A DNA stretch of 64,000 nt. Source: Deefgea piscis (GTDB taxonomy: Bacteria > Pseudomonadota > Gammaproteobacteria > Burkholderiales > Chitinibacteraceae). Under the pieces are notes generated by a model. That model was not told where the DNA came from and did no database searches. It worked only from the letters and a program-made list of their open reading frames with translations. Positions 37,294 through 45,309 of this stretch are shown here, piece by piece (the first letter of the stretch is position 1; every line of letters starts with the position of its first letter). A program made the position numbers and the translations under genes. The stretch spans positions 1,178,001-1,242,000 of the forward strand of contig NZ_CP081149.1 in assembly GCF_019665785.1 (NCBI RefSeq), in the 5' to 3' direction.

Positions 37294-38102
37294 TACGCAT
37301 GTGTCCATTCCCCCGATTTCGCTTTGCTCTATCGGGGCTACGGAACTGATAAAGCCCAACGTTTACCGCGAATATGATTTAAACAAAACCGCTGGATTAT
37401 TCCGGCGGTTTTGTTGTTTATGCGGCTGCGCCGCGTGGTTTTGGTGCGCGTTCTGCCGCGAGGGCAGGTTAGGGGATTTGCCTCACACCCCACAAAGTTT
37501 GCAACTTTGCGGGAACCCCGTCATCTGCAAAGCACTGTAGGTACGATTAGCGAAGCGTAATCGTACGCATGTGTCCATTCCTCCGATTTCGCTTTGCTCT
37601 ATCGGAGCTACGGTTCTGCGGCCTCAAACAATGAACGCAAAAACCCCGCCCCGCTTGTTCCTCACTCGGCTGGATAAAGGGGATAGAAAACCATGAGTCC
37701 ACCATGGGTGTGCTTGGTTTCGTGCTGGTGCTGGTGCTGGGCTCGCCGGAGGGTGTGCAAATCTTTGATTTGCGCACGCGGATGCGATGTTTATTACATC
37801 GCTGCTCAATCGAGGGTTTGGTGCGCAAATCCCTGCGGGATTATCACACCCTATAGGAGTATTTACTGCTAGGGATTGAATATCAATGCATTGCTGGCAA
37901 TACATCTACTATTGTCTTGATCGTTGGTCTGGGGCTTGAGATCCCGTCTAAGCACTGTAGGTACGATTAGCGAAGCGTAATCGTACGCATGTGTCCATTC
38001 CCCCGATTTCGCTTTGCTCTATCGGGGCTACGGAACTGATCAAGCCCAGCGTTTACCGCGAATATGATTTAAACAAAACCGCTGGATTATTCCGGCGGTT
38101 TT
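37294..38102. repeat. Repeat field with three copies of a hairpin repeat
   Basis: R1 (37294-37412) and R3 (37984-38102) are nearly identical 119-bp direct copies. Each has a hairpin CCCCGAT...ATCGGGG and ends in a terminator-like AAACCGCTGGATTATTCC, then GGCGGTTT. R2 (37531-37615) and the start of R3 (37951-38035) share another stretch that includes the palindrome TACGATTAGCGAAGCGTAAT (continuing CGTA). In R2 the hairpin reads CTCCGAT...ATCGGAG, a paired change. Other palindromes occur, such as GTGCAAATCTTTGATTTG (about 37755). I see no gene between 37279 and 38124. Confidence 0.8.
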
Positions 38103-38124
38103 TTTATGTGCTGGCGTTGTGGGT

Positions 38125-38481
38125 TTAGAACTTAATGCACGGGCGGCCTGCAGCTAGGGCGTAGCAGGGGCAGTTGGCGAATGTGCCGTTGGGATTGACG
38201 ACTAAAGTATGGGCGTCGATTTTGCACCAGCGTTGGCTGCTGGGCTCTTGTGCGTGGTCGATGTCTAGACTGTTGCTGCTGCTTTGTCCGGCGGCGACGA
38301 AGTAAAATTGGCTATTGTCATCCCACACTTGGACTGGTTTTGGGCTGTGATTGATCACTCGACCATTGAGCGGCCACGGCCAATGACCATCGTGCTCTTT
38401 TTCTTTGAGGATTAAAAAAGCCATTGCCACACCGATGAGGCTTAAGGCGACGAGCGAAAAAAAGAAATGCTTTGCAGTCAT
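38125..38481 (-). CDS. Small secreted or anchored protein of a two-member WPWPLNG family
   Basis: A 118-residue protein with an N-terminal hydrophobic segment (FFFSLVALSLIGVAMAFLIL), either a membrane anchor or signal. The rest aligns with the product of 48472-48777: WPWPLNGRVINHS, PVQVWDD, FVAAGQSS, LDIDHA, RWCKIDAHTLVVN and NCPCY. Four Cys in the C-terminal part suggest disulfides and an extracytoplasmic location. I do not recognise a named family. The start at 38481 is chosen by the hydrophobic segment; an open frame runs to 38562 and neither start has a good ribosome binding site. Confidence 0.68.
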   Translation of the reverse strand: MTAKHFFFSLVALSLIGVAMAFLILKEKEHDGHWPWPLNGRVINHSPKPVQVWDDNSQFYFVAAGQSSSNSLDIDHAQEPSSQRWCKIDAHTLVVNPNGTFANCPCYALAAGRPCIKF

Positions 38482-38813
38482 ACGGGGGGCTAAAAAATAC
38501 AGGTGGTATATTTTATCCGTAAAACGCCAGTAAGATTTAATTTGTTGCGCTGCTGCATTCAATGACGCCGATGCCGTGTGTTGAAGGAATTGGTATTTAT
38601 TGATGCGAGATGGGCTGAGCCGCTTGTGGCTTAGGTGTTTATTTTTGAGTAAAAACGCCTATGTTTTTATTTTGTTGTTTTAAATCATGTGTTTATGTGT
38701 TTTGTTTGAATGTTTCGCTAGCATATAAGTGATCGCTGTTTGCATGTGTTCGCAACGGAACATAGATTACATTAAGTGTAATGTTTGTGCGTAAACCAAC
38801 TAGGAACCGTCCA
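38482..38813. other. Divergent promoter region
   Basis: About 330 AT-rich bases between two divergent genes. An imperfect hairpin AGGTGTTTATTTTTGAGTAA continues to AAACGCCT (38633-38660). No gene and no family A-C repeat is seen; promoters of both genes must lie here, but I cannot place them. Confidence 0.4.
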
Positions 38814-39350
38814 ATGAAGCTCCTTCAATTATCGAGTTTGTGTGCCGCTATGCTTTTTTCGGCGACTGCCGCACAGGCCAATATCAGCACATTTAGTGGC
38901 GTAACGGACATGATTGTTAATCAAACTAGTTATGTTGAAGACGGTATTGTCACCACGCCGCTGGCAGGAAAAATATGGGGCTGGCCAGTTGCTGGACAGT
39001 TGCATTTAGATGCGGAAGGTTATGCGGGTAATTCCGTTGACTTCACGTTTACCCAAGGCTTGTTCAGCCTAAAAAGCCTTGATGTGAGCTATTCGGTGCC
39101 TGGCGCGGCGGGCACCTTAACTGCGTATGGTCTATCGAATGAATTATTGTTTTCTAGTGTGATTGGGCCAAGCGCAGGCACGTTGAGTTTTAATGGCTGG
39201 AATAATATTTCGCGACTGAATTTACTCAATACCAGCAACCATATGAGTGTCGATAATTTAGTTTTAGCGCCGGTGCCAGAGCCAGAAACGTATGCTTTAA
39301 TGGGTTTGGGACTCGTTGCTTTATTCGCCGCGCGCCGCCGGCAACGTTAA
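38814..39350 (+). CDS. PEP-CTERM sorting-signal protein
   Basis: A 178-residue exported protein. It has a signal peptide (MKLLQLSSLCAAMLFSATAAQA, cleavage before NIS), a beta-rich middle, and the C-terminal sorting signal VPEPETYALMGLGLVALFAA followed by RRRQR. PEP-CTERM proteins are processed by exosortase and are linked to exopolysaccharide or biofilm in betaproteobacteria. The exosortase gene is not in this window. ATG at 38814 is used for the signal peptide start and AGGA upstream; the frame is open from 38781. Confidence 0.9.
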   Translation: MKLLQLSSLCAAMLFSATAAQANISTFSGVTDMIVNQTSYVEDGIVTTPLAGKIWGWPVAGQLHLDAEGYAGNSVDFTFTQGLFSLKSLDVSYSVPGAAGTLTAYGLSNELLFSSVIGPSAGTLSFNGWNNISRLNLLNTSNHMSVDNLVLAPVPEPETYALMGLGLVALFAARRRQR

Positions 39351-39486
39351 TCGCTACGGGTATGTTGCTCAAGCCACCAATTGCGTGGTTTTTTTATTGC
39401 GCTGGTTTTATTTTTGCTGCGGGTAGCCAAGGGGGGGCAAGGCTTTGCTTTGCAGCGCAAATCTCTGCGGGATTTTCACTACCATT

Positions 39487-39537
39487 TGGGTATAGCTCTG
39501 CTGATGTTGATTTATATGATTTAGATGGTTATACCCT
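39487..39537. repeat. Family C palindrome
   Basis: From TGGGTATAGC to GGTTATACCCT, about 51 bp, in the 517-base spacer 39351-39867. Another gene in this spacer is not supported. Confidence 0.6.
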
Positions 39538-39549
39538 ATGCTTATGATT

Positions 39550-39615
39550 GGTGTTGCTGGTGCTGGTGCTGGTGCTGGTGCTGGTGCTGGTGTTGCTGGT
39601 GTTGCTGGTGTTGGA
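39550..39615. repeat. GGTGCT microsatellite
   Basis: About 11 units of a 6-bp repeat, GGTGCT with GTTGCT variants. A 31-codon frame (39538-39633) would read Gly-Ala repeats, but has no ribosome binding site. A shorter version, GTGCTGGTGCTGGTGCTGGG, occurs near 37723. Slippage could vary the length. Confidence 0.85.
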
Positions 39616-39867
39616 TTGGCGGTTTACGCATGAATCGCAGTTGCAATGCTTGTTTGCGGCTGATACGGCAGCAATTCGCTGCACTCATTGTCGCTCTACG
39701 TTGCGATAAAAGCATGGTGGCAAGGTGTGATTGATCGTTATGCTATCCCCAATCCCCAATCCCCGCATTAATTTGACTTTAATCTTACTTATGGTGTTGG
39801 CTTTGTGGTGCTGCTGGCCTATGATGGTGCGGTTAGATTTGATTGTTCACTTTTTGGAGTAAGACGA

Positions 39868-40446
39868 ATGAAAAAAGGTTTAATTTGCACGGGTGCTTTG
39901 TTGCTTGCTTTGTCTTTGCCGGTTTTTGCGTCAAGCGCTGAAGAGTTGGTGGCGGCTTCGGCGCCGGGCGCGGTGACTTTGCTTGAGGCGGTAAAGGCCA
40001 ATGGCACGATTGCGGCCATTGATGCGGCAACGCGTAAAGTGACGTTAAAAAATGAAGCTGGCCAAACGATGAGCGTGATGGCCGGTGAAGGGGTTAAAAA
40101 CTTTGATAAGCTCAAAGTCGGCGACAAAGTAAAAGCTGAATATATGCAAGTGCTGACTTTGGAATTGCTTGGCCCAGGCTCGAACGTGCGTGAACGGATT
40201 ACTGAAACCAGTAAAGCTTCAGCGCCAGCAGCCAAAGCAGGTGGTTTTGTTGGCGAGCAGGTGACTGTGGTGGGCAATGTGATTGGTGTCGATGCTAAAA
40301 AACATACGGTTCGCGTGCAAGGCGTGAATCGCACCGTGACTTTAAAAGTGCGTGATCCTGCGCAATTGAAATTGATCAAAAAAGGCGATCAAATCAAAGG
40401 TACTTACACGCAAGCTTTGGCGATGCTGGTCACTGCCGCCAAATAA
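39868..40446 (+). CDS. Exported protein with two repeated OB-like domains
   Basis: A 192-residue protein with a signal peptide (MKKGLICTGALLLALSLPVFA). Two homologous units follow: one with VKANGTIAAIDAATRKVTLK then VGDKVKAEYMQVL, and a second with VGNVIGVDAKKHTVRVQGVN then KKGDQIKGTYTQAL. Each looks like a small beta-barrel similar to the CusF fold, but I see no Met/His metal site. The function is unknown. ATG at 39868 has GGAG 9 bases upstream. It is followed 48 bases later by the M15 peptidase gene. Confidence 0.75.
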   Translation: MKKGLICTGALLLALSLPVFASSAEELVAASAPGAVTLLEAVKANGTIAAIDAATRKVTLKNEAGQTMSVMAGEGVKNFDKLKVGDKVKAEYMQVLTLELLGPGSNVRERITETSKASAPAAKAGGFVGEQVTVVGNVIGVDAKKHTVRVQGVNRTVTLKVRDPAQLKLIKKGDQIKGTYTQALAMLVTAAK

Positions 40447-40494
40447 GCGCTCTAGGTTTTTTTATTGTGCAAAAAATGGCTTGAAGGGGTTTGA

Positions 40495-41295
40495 ATGCCG
40501 CGATTAAGAGCTGGGCTGTTTTTCGGGCTATTGTCTGCCACGACATGGGCGGCGATACAGCCTTTAACGGCGGCTGATTGTGCTGATTTACTCGACAATG
40601 GCGTATTGAGTGCTGCCAATCCAGTGCCGTGCGAGCGATTGCAGCGGGTGAGTTTTTCGCATCTTGATTTGCAGGGGCAGTTAAGCACAGGGCAGTTGAT
40701 CGTGCTCGATGCGGTGGCGCCGCAAGTCGCGGCTTTGATGTTGGCATTGCGCGCGGCAAAGTTTCCGCTGCAATCAGCGCTGCCATTGACGCAATTTAAG
40801 GGCAATGATGTGTTGTCGATGAATGCCAATAACAGCAGTGCGTTGAATGGTCGCGCGGTGACAGCAGGCCAAAATTGGTCCAAACATGCGTATGGCGTGG
40901 CGATTGATGTGAACCCTTTGCAAAATCCGTATGTGAGTTTTGCTGACGATGGTACGGCGCTGATTTTGCCGGCAGCCAGTGCCAAGGCCTTTTTAAATCG
41001 CGCTGAGTTTCGCGCCGGTAAACCGCGCCGTAGCGGGATGGTGAATGAGGCGGTGGCGCATTTATTTGCGCAATATGGGTTTATGACTTGGGGTGGGGAT
41101 TGGGATTCGCCAATTGATTATCAGCATTTTGAGATTGGGAGCCGCGCGTTCATTGAGCAGTTAATCACGCTTGATCCAGCTGCTGCGCAGGCGAGCTTTC
41201 AGCAATATGCCGATCGCTATCGGCAATGCGCCGCAAGTGAAACGGGTAGCCTGAGTGAAATTAGAGCGGTTTGCGTGGCCAAGGTGAGGCAATAA
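40495..41295 (+). CDS. M15 family D-Ala-D-Ala carboxypeptidase-like protein
   Basis: Predicted periplasmic zinc peptidase acting on peptidoglycan stems. 266 residues with a signal peptide (cleavage near WAA, residue 20). The M15 zinc motif SKHAYGVAID gives H131 and D138, and YQHFE gives H211 as third ligand. These match the VanY/M15C type. It follows the OB-like protein gene at short distance in the same direction, so the two may be cotranscribed. The start ATG at 40495 is preceded by AAGGGG. Confidence 0.85.
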   Translation: MPRLRAGLFFGLLSATTWAAIQPLTAADCADLLDNGVLSAANPVPCERLQRVSFSHLDLQGQLSTGQLIVLDAVAPQVAALMLALRAAKFPLQSALPLTQFKGNDVLSMNANNSSALNGRAVTAGQNWSKHAYGVAIDVNPLQNPYVSFADDGTALILPAASAKAFLNRAEFRAGKPRRSGMVNEAVAHLFAQYGFMTWGGDWDSPIDYQHFEIGSRAFIEQLITLDPAAAQASFQQYADRYRQCAASETGSLSEIRAVCVAKVRQ

Positions 41296-41876
41296 TTCGA
41301 TTTAATTATTGTCAGACTGGCTGATACAAAGCTGAACATTGCGCCGGTATTGGGGTCGCGCCGCGCTTTGGGTGTGCTATTGAGCTGAAATTGACCGGAT
41401 ATTGATCCGATATTGAGCAAATGGCGGGATTTTTTGCGGCGAAAGGGGCGTTTTTTTGGTGATATTACCCATTAATCCAATGGGGATGTGAAATTGAAGC
41501 TGTGGTTTTTTTGCATCAATCTGCCGCTAAAGTGCTTGTAGTGGCCTGTTTTATTGGTGTTTGACTGGATTTAATTTGTATTGCCCTTGAATTTCCCTTG
41601 AGTTGGCCGGATTGCTCGCAGCCCAATCTGGCGCTAGGGCTGGCTTGACACCCGATGGGGATACGCTTGAACATAGCGTCATGTTACTGAATTCGACCCC
41701 CGTGTATTTTTCTTATTATTATCTGGCTCGCCAACCGGCAGCCCGATGGGTCGCGTTCATTTAAATTACACCAAATGAATGATCCAAGGCCGCCGTGATG
41801 GGCGGCCTTGTTGCATTTGTGCCGCCCAAAAACGTCTGTCTGGATCTGCATTGTTGGTTTACGACAAAGGATCATG
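41296..41876. other. Long leader region before the sodium symporter gene
   Basis: About 580 bases without a gene. The only clear structure is a hairpin, AAGGCCGCC / GGCGGCCTT with loop GTGATG at 41786-41809, followed by TGTTG. It lies about 68 bases before the symporter start and could be an attenuator in a long 5' leader or the end of an unseen small transcript. Confidence 0.5.
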
Positions 41877-43193
41877 ATGACAACTCGTTCGACTTGGGGC
41901 TCTAAGCTGGGTTTTATTTTGGCGGCCGCTGGCTCGGCCATTGGCTTGGGCGCGATTTGGAAATTCCCCTATGTCACCGCGATGAATGGCGGCGGCGTGT
42001 TTATTTTATTATTCCTGTTATTTAGTTTTACCCTCGGTTTGGCGCAGATGATCGTCGAATTGACGCTGGGCCGCAGCGCGCAAACGGGGCCGGTGGGCAT
42101 GTTTCGCCAATTGGCGGGCAAGGCGTGGCCGCTGATTGGCTTAATGGGGATTTTTGCTGGGTTTGTTTTATATAGTTTTTACAGTGTGATTGGTGGCTGG
42201 ACGATTGGGTATCTGGCGCTAGCGATTGACGGTAGTGTGGTTACTAGCAATACCCAAGAGCTAAAGTCTATTTTTACTGGCTTTGTGTCGCATCCCTATT
42301 GGCCGATTTTGGCGCATGCCGCTTTTGTTTTAGCCACGCTTGGCATTGTGATTGGCGGGGTAGAAAAAGGCATTGAGCGCGCCAGTAAATGTTTGATGCC
42401 GGCGTTGTTTTTGATGATGTTGATCTTGATTGGTCGAGTGTTAACCTTGCCCGGGGCATGGGAAGGGGTGAAGCTGTTTTTTACGCCTGACTTGACTAAG
42501 CTCACGCCGACGATGGCGATGGATGCTTTGGGCTTGGCGTTTTTCTCTTTGTCTTTAGGGACCGGCGGCATGATTGCGTATGGCTCTTACCTGAAGCAGC
42601 AAACGCCGGTCTTGCATTCTGCAGCGTGGGTGGTGGGTTTGTCGTGCGCGGTGGCGGTTTTGGCGGGCTTGATGATTTTTCCAGCGCTACATGTGTTTGG
42701 GCTCGATCCTGCGGCGGGGCCGGGTTTAACCTTTATGACCATGCCAGTGGTGTTTGCCAGCTTGCCGTTTGGCCAACTGTGGGCGATGGTCTTTTTTGCT
42801 TTACTGACGCTGGCCGCGCTGACGTCTTCGGTATCGATGCTCGAATTAATCGCGACGCTGTTTTTGGATGAATTTAAATTACCGCGTCGGCCTGTGATTT
42901 TAGTGTTGTCGCTGGTGGTGTTTTTGTGTGGTATTCCGGCATCGTTGTCGTTTGGGACATGGTCTGGTGTGACTTGGTGGGGAAAAAACATCTTTGAGCT
43001 GATGGATTACAGCGTGGCCAATTTAATGATGCCCATCGGCGGAATTGCCGTAGCGCTGTTTGCTGGCTGGCGAGTTTGGCCACATGTGGCGCAGCTCTGT
43101 GGCTTAACGGGCGGGGCGCTCTGGGGCTTAAAGTGGAGTTGCCGCGTGCTAGCGCCGCTGTCGATTGGCGTGTTATTACTCAAGAATTTATAA
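41877..43193 (+). CDS. Sodium-dependent transporter (NSS/SNF family)
   Basis: Inner-membrane Na+-coupled symporter for amino acids or similar solutes. 438 residues, about 11-12 hydrophobic segments. The family N-terminus WGSKLGFILAAAGSAIGLGA, then IWKFPYVTAMNGGG, is the unwound TM1 substrate and sodium site. Further marks are ELTLGRSAQTGPVG and SLGTGGMIAYGSY. The second of two adjacent ATGs (41877) is used because AAAGGA is then well placed; the open frame begins at 41808. The substrate cannot be determined. Confidence 0.9.
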   Translation: MTTRSTWGSKLGFILAAAGSAIGLGAIWKFPYVTAMNGGGVFILLFLLFSFTLGLAQMIVELTLGRSAQTGPVGMFRQLAGKAWPLIGLMGIFAGFVLYSFYSVIGGWTIGYLALAIDGSVVTSNTQELKSIFTGFVSHPYWPILAHAAFVLATLGIVIGGVEKGIERASKCLMPALFLMMLILIGRVLTLPGAWEGVKLFFTPDLTKLTPTMAMDALGLAFFSLSLGTGGMIAYGSYLKQQTPVLHSAAWVVGLSCAVAVLAGLMIFPALHVFGLDPAAGPGLTFMTMPVVFASLPFGQLWAMVFFALLTLAALTSSVSMLELIATLFLDEFKLPRRPVILVLSLVVFLCGIPASLSFGTWSGVTWWGKNIFELMDYSVANLMMPIGGIAVALFAGWRVWPHVAQLCGLTGGALWGLKWSCRVLAPLSIGVLLLKNL

Positions 43194-43204
43194 AGCAGCG
43201 ATCT

Positions 43205-43360
43205 AAACACAGTTCACTTAACGCAAAACCTTGAAAATCTGACGCAGAGGCGCAGAGGAAATTTAGGGCTTTTCGATTGATTTTCTCTGCATCAAAAGCG
43301 ATCGCAGCAATGAAATCGAGCAAAAAAATGCCGCTCACTTGGCTTAAGTGAGCGGCATTA
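43205..43360 (-). repeat. Family B element, reverse orientation
   Basis: The reverse complement of this stretch aligns over its full length with 16604-16774: TAATGCCGCTCACTTAAGCC, the T-run, CTCGATTTCATTGCTG, CAGAGAAAATCAAT, CCTCTGCGCCTCTGCGTCAG and GTTAAGTGAACTGTGTTT. No clean flanking duplication remains. It lies between the convergent symporter and porin genes, where its hairpin (GCCGCTCACTT...AAGTGAGCGGC) can terminate both. Confidence 0.82.
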
Positions 43361-43406
43361 CAGCCGAGGCTGGGTTTACTTCAAATCTGATCAACAGGCA
43401 GATCGA

Positions 43407-44111
43407 TTAGAAGCTGTAAGTGCTACCAAAACGAACGCGCCATTCAGCATCGTGCTGTTTGTTAGCGGTTTCGCCCAAGTAACCGACTTCGGTGTAAACG
43501 CGAACTGAAGGCGTGAGCTTGTAACCCAAACCAATATTGTGTTCGTAGTAGTTGCTGCTGTTGTTCACGTATTCAAAGTCATTGAGTTTGTGATCTACAC
43601 GGAAGTTGTAGTAACCGCTGGTTTTTTCGTTGAATGATTTTTGCAACCAGAAGTCAGCACGAACCACTTCGTCGTGTTCAAACTTGCCGTTCAAGTCTTT
43701 TTCTGACCAGCCTTTAAAGTCGTAACGCAAACGGCTGTCAAAGCGCCAAGTTGGGGCAAACTCCCAGTTAGCACGGATGTAGGCTTTGTAAGCTTCGCCT
43801 TTGTTTTTAACCGTTTGCACCAAGAAACCAGGTTGCAAAGTCACAGCAGCATTGAGTTTGTGTTTGTAATACAGTTCAAATTCAGTATCGGTCCAGTTCA
43901 TTTGATCAATCCCTTCACCTGGCAGGCTGGTATTGCTCATAGAGTACTCAACACCACCACCAAAACCATTGGCCATTTCGTGGCTCAATAAGATGCGTGA
44001 TTCGTATTTTTCGCTACCCGTTTTGTAGCCGCCACGGAAATCGATGCTCGTTGCGTGCGCTTGAATGGCAATTGCGCTGCAAGCCAGAGCGACAAGGTAT
44101 TTAATCTTCAT
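43407..44111 (-). CDS. KdgM-type oligogalacturonate-like porin
   Basis: Outer-membrane beta-barrel, 234 residues with a signal peptide (to about residue 20, AIAIQAHA). Alternating aromatic strands fit a small 12-strand barrel, with a typical C-terminal Phe (VRFGSTYSF). The pattern DFRGGYKTGSEKYESRI and the ending RVYTEVGYLGE fit the KdgM family, which takes up acidic oligosaccharides. No pectin-degradation genes are nearby, so the substrate is uncertain. The upstream region (44112-44546) is long and AT-rich, suitable for tight regulation. Confidence 0.82.
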   Translation of the reverse strand: MKIKYLVALACSAIAIQAHATSIDFRGGYKTGSEKYESRILLSHEMANGFGGGVEYSMSNTSLPGEGIDQMNWTDTEFELYYKHKLNAAVTLQPGFLVQTVKNKGEAYKAYIRANWEFAPTWRFDSRLRYDFKGWSEKDLNGKFEHDEVVRADFWLQKSFNEKTSGYYNFRVDHKLNDFEYVNNSSNYYEHNIGLGYKLTPSVRVYTEVGYLGETANKQHDAEWRVRFGSTYSF

Positions 44112-44387
44112 GATTTAAATTCTCGAATAAAGTAGAAAGTGAAATGGCAGTGCCATTACGTCGATCATAATTCGCTTATATTTGGCAGGTAAATGGTATT
44201 TATTACAATTTCTGGGGTGTTTTGCGAATTTGTTTAATGTTTCGATGATTGTCAGAAATTGGAAATAAAAAGATAATTTGAGGTAATAAATTAGTTTGTT
44301 TGAATTACATATATCAAAAATCAGTTGTTGTAAAATTGATTCATTAAATGAATTTTTATTGCCATTCCGACCATTAATAATATAAGG

Positions 44388-44424
44388 CCTTAAGTAATTA
44401 AATATGCCATTTAATTACTTAAGG
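44388..44424. promoter_or_regulatory. 16-bp perfect inverted repeat between kdgM-like and DUF502 genes
   Basis: CCTTAAGTAATTAAAT (44388-44403) and ATTTAATTACTTAAGG (44409-44424) around ATGCC. The spacer 44112-44546 is otherwise AT-rich without a gene. The repeat may be an operator or a structured RNA end. It is too AT-rich and lacks the T-run of a standard terminator. Confidence 0.55.
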
Positions 44425-44546
44425 AGAGTTGCTTAATTGATAAAAGCACTGCTCTCGCTTTAATTTTAATAGATCGATGCCGCGCAAGCGCTTTGCCACT
44501 GTAGAATGCAGTTCTGAGATTTGTCGTCGTCATCAATGGAGTTGTG

Positions 44547-45236
44547 ATGCTGTTACAGCGTGGTTTAAAAAGTGTGTTGACCACTTGGTTGTCGGGTCTA
44601 TTGGCTTTGCTACCTTTTTTACTCACTATTTCGCTGTTGGCGTGGGTGGTGAATTTACTCAATGATTATTTAGGGCCAAAAAGCTTAGTGGGGCAGTTGT
44701 TTTCGATTATTGGTCAGCCGGTGGTGGATCATCCGGTATTTGGGTATTTAATTGGTTGGGTGATGTTGCTGGGGGCGATTTATCCTTTGGGTATTTTGGT
44801 GCGCTCTCGATTAAAAAAACCATTAGCGGCACTGGTCGATAGTACGGTGCGGCGTATTCCGGTGATTGGTAGTTTTTATAATATGGCCGATCGTTTTGTG
44901 GGTTTGCTCGATCAAAAGCAAGACGCTGATATTGGCGCGATGAGCCCAGTTTGGTGTTTGTTTGGCGGGGATGGCGTGGCGGTCTTGGCCTTGATGCCCA
45001 ATCCTGTGCCGATTGAGATTGATGGCCGCGAGTATCAAGCGATTTTAGTGCCGACCGCACCAGTGCCGATTGGCGGTGGTTTGTTGTATATCCCCAAGGA
45101 ATGGATACGCCCAGCCAATATTGGCGTGGATAAACTGACCAGTATTTATGTGTCGATGGGGATTACGCCACCGCCGTCACTGAAAAAAGCCAGCCAAATG
45201 GCACCCGTGATTTATCCGGACCCACGGGCGTTATAA
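44547..45236 (+). CDS. DUF502 family membrane protein
   Basis: A 229-residue inner-membrane protein with two N-terminal helices (SGLLALLPFLLTISLLAWVV and FGYLIGWVMLLGAIYPLGIL). The conserved DUF502 stretch RIPVIGSFYNMADRFVGLL follows, then a soluble beta-rich part with VPTAPVPIGGGLLYIP. The function is unknown in all relatives I know. ATG at 44547 follows GGAG; a GTG one codon earlier is also possible. A good terminator follows. Confidence 0.88.
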   Translation: MLLQRGLKSVLTTWLSGLLALLPFLLTISLLAWVVNLLNDYLGPKSLVGQLFSIIGQPVVDHPVFGYLIGWVMLLGAIYPLGILVRSRLKKPLAALVDSTVRRIPVIGSFYNMADRFVGLLDQKQDADIGAMSPVWCLFGGDGVAVLALMPNPVPIEIDGREYQAILVPTAPVPIGGGLLYIPKEWIRPANIGVDKLTSIYVSMGITPPPSLKKASQMAPVIYPDPRAL

Positions 45237-45271
45237 GTTTTGATGCTGGCGCAGTGATTGCACCGAAATAA

Positions 45272-45299
45272 AAAACGCCCGACTCAAATCGGGCGTTTT
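45272..45299. terminator. Bidirectional terminator
   Basis: AAAACGCCCGA / TCGGGCGTTTT with loop CTCAAA. It serves the DUF502 gene and the convergent peptidase gene. Confidence 0.9.
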
Positions 45300-45309
45300 G
45301 TTTTGGGGC

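Noticed and set aside
37294..38102. Possible CRISPR array
   Set aside because: The repeats are few, of unequal spacing and length, and lack unique spacers; no cas genes exist in the window.
39525..39734. Open frame with a Trp-Cys repeat
   Set aside because: It is only one reading of the GGTGCT microsatellite; no ribosome binding site and no plausible fold.
41645..41673. TTGACA with a 17-base gap as promoter of the sodium symporter
   Set aside because: The -35 word is perfect, but the -10 position reads TGAACA, too far from TATAAT to support a call.
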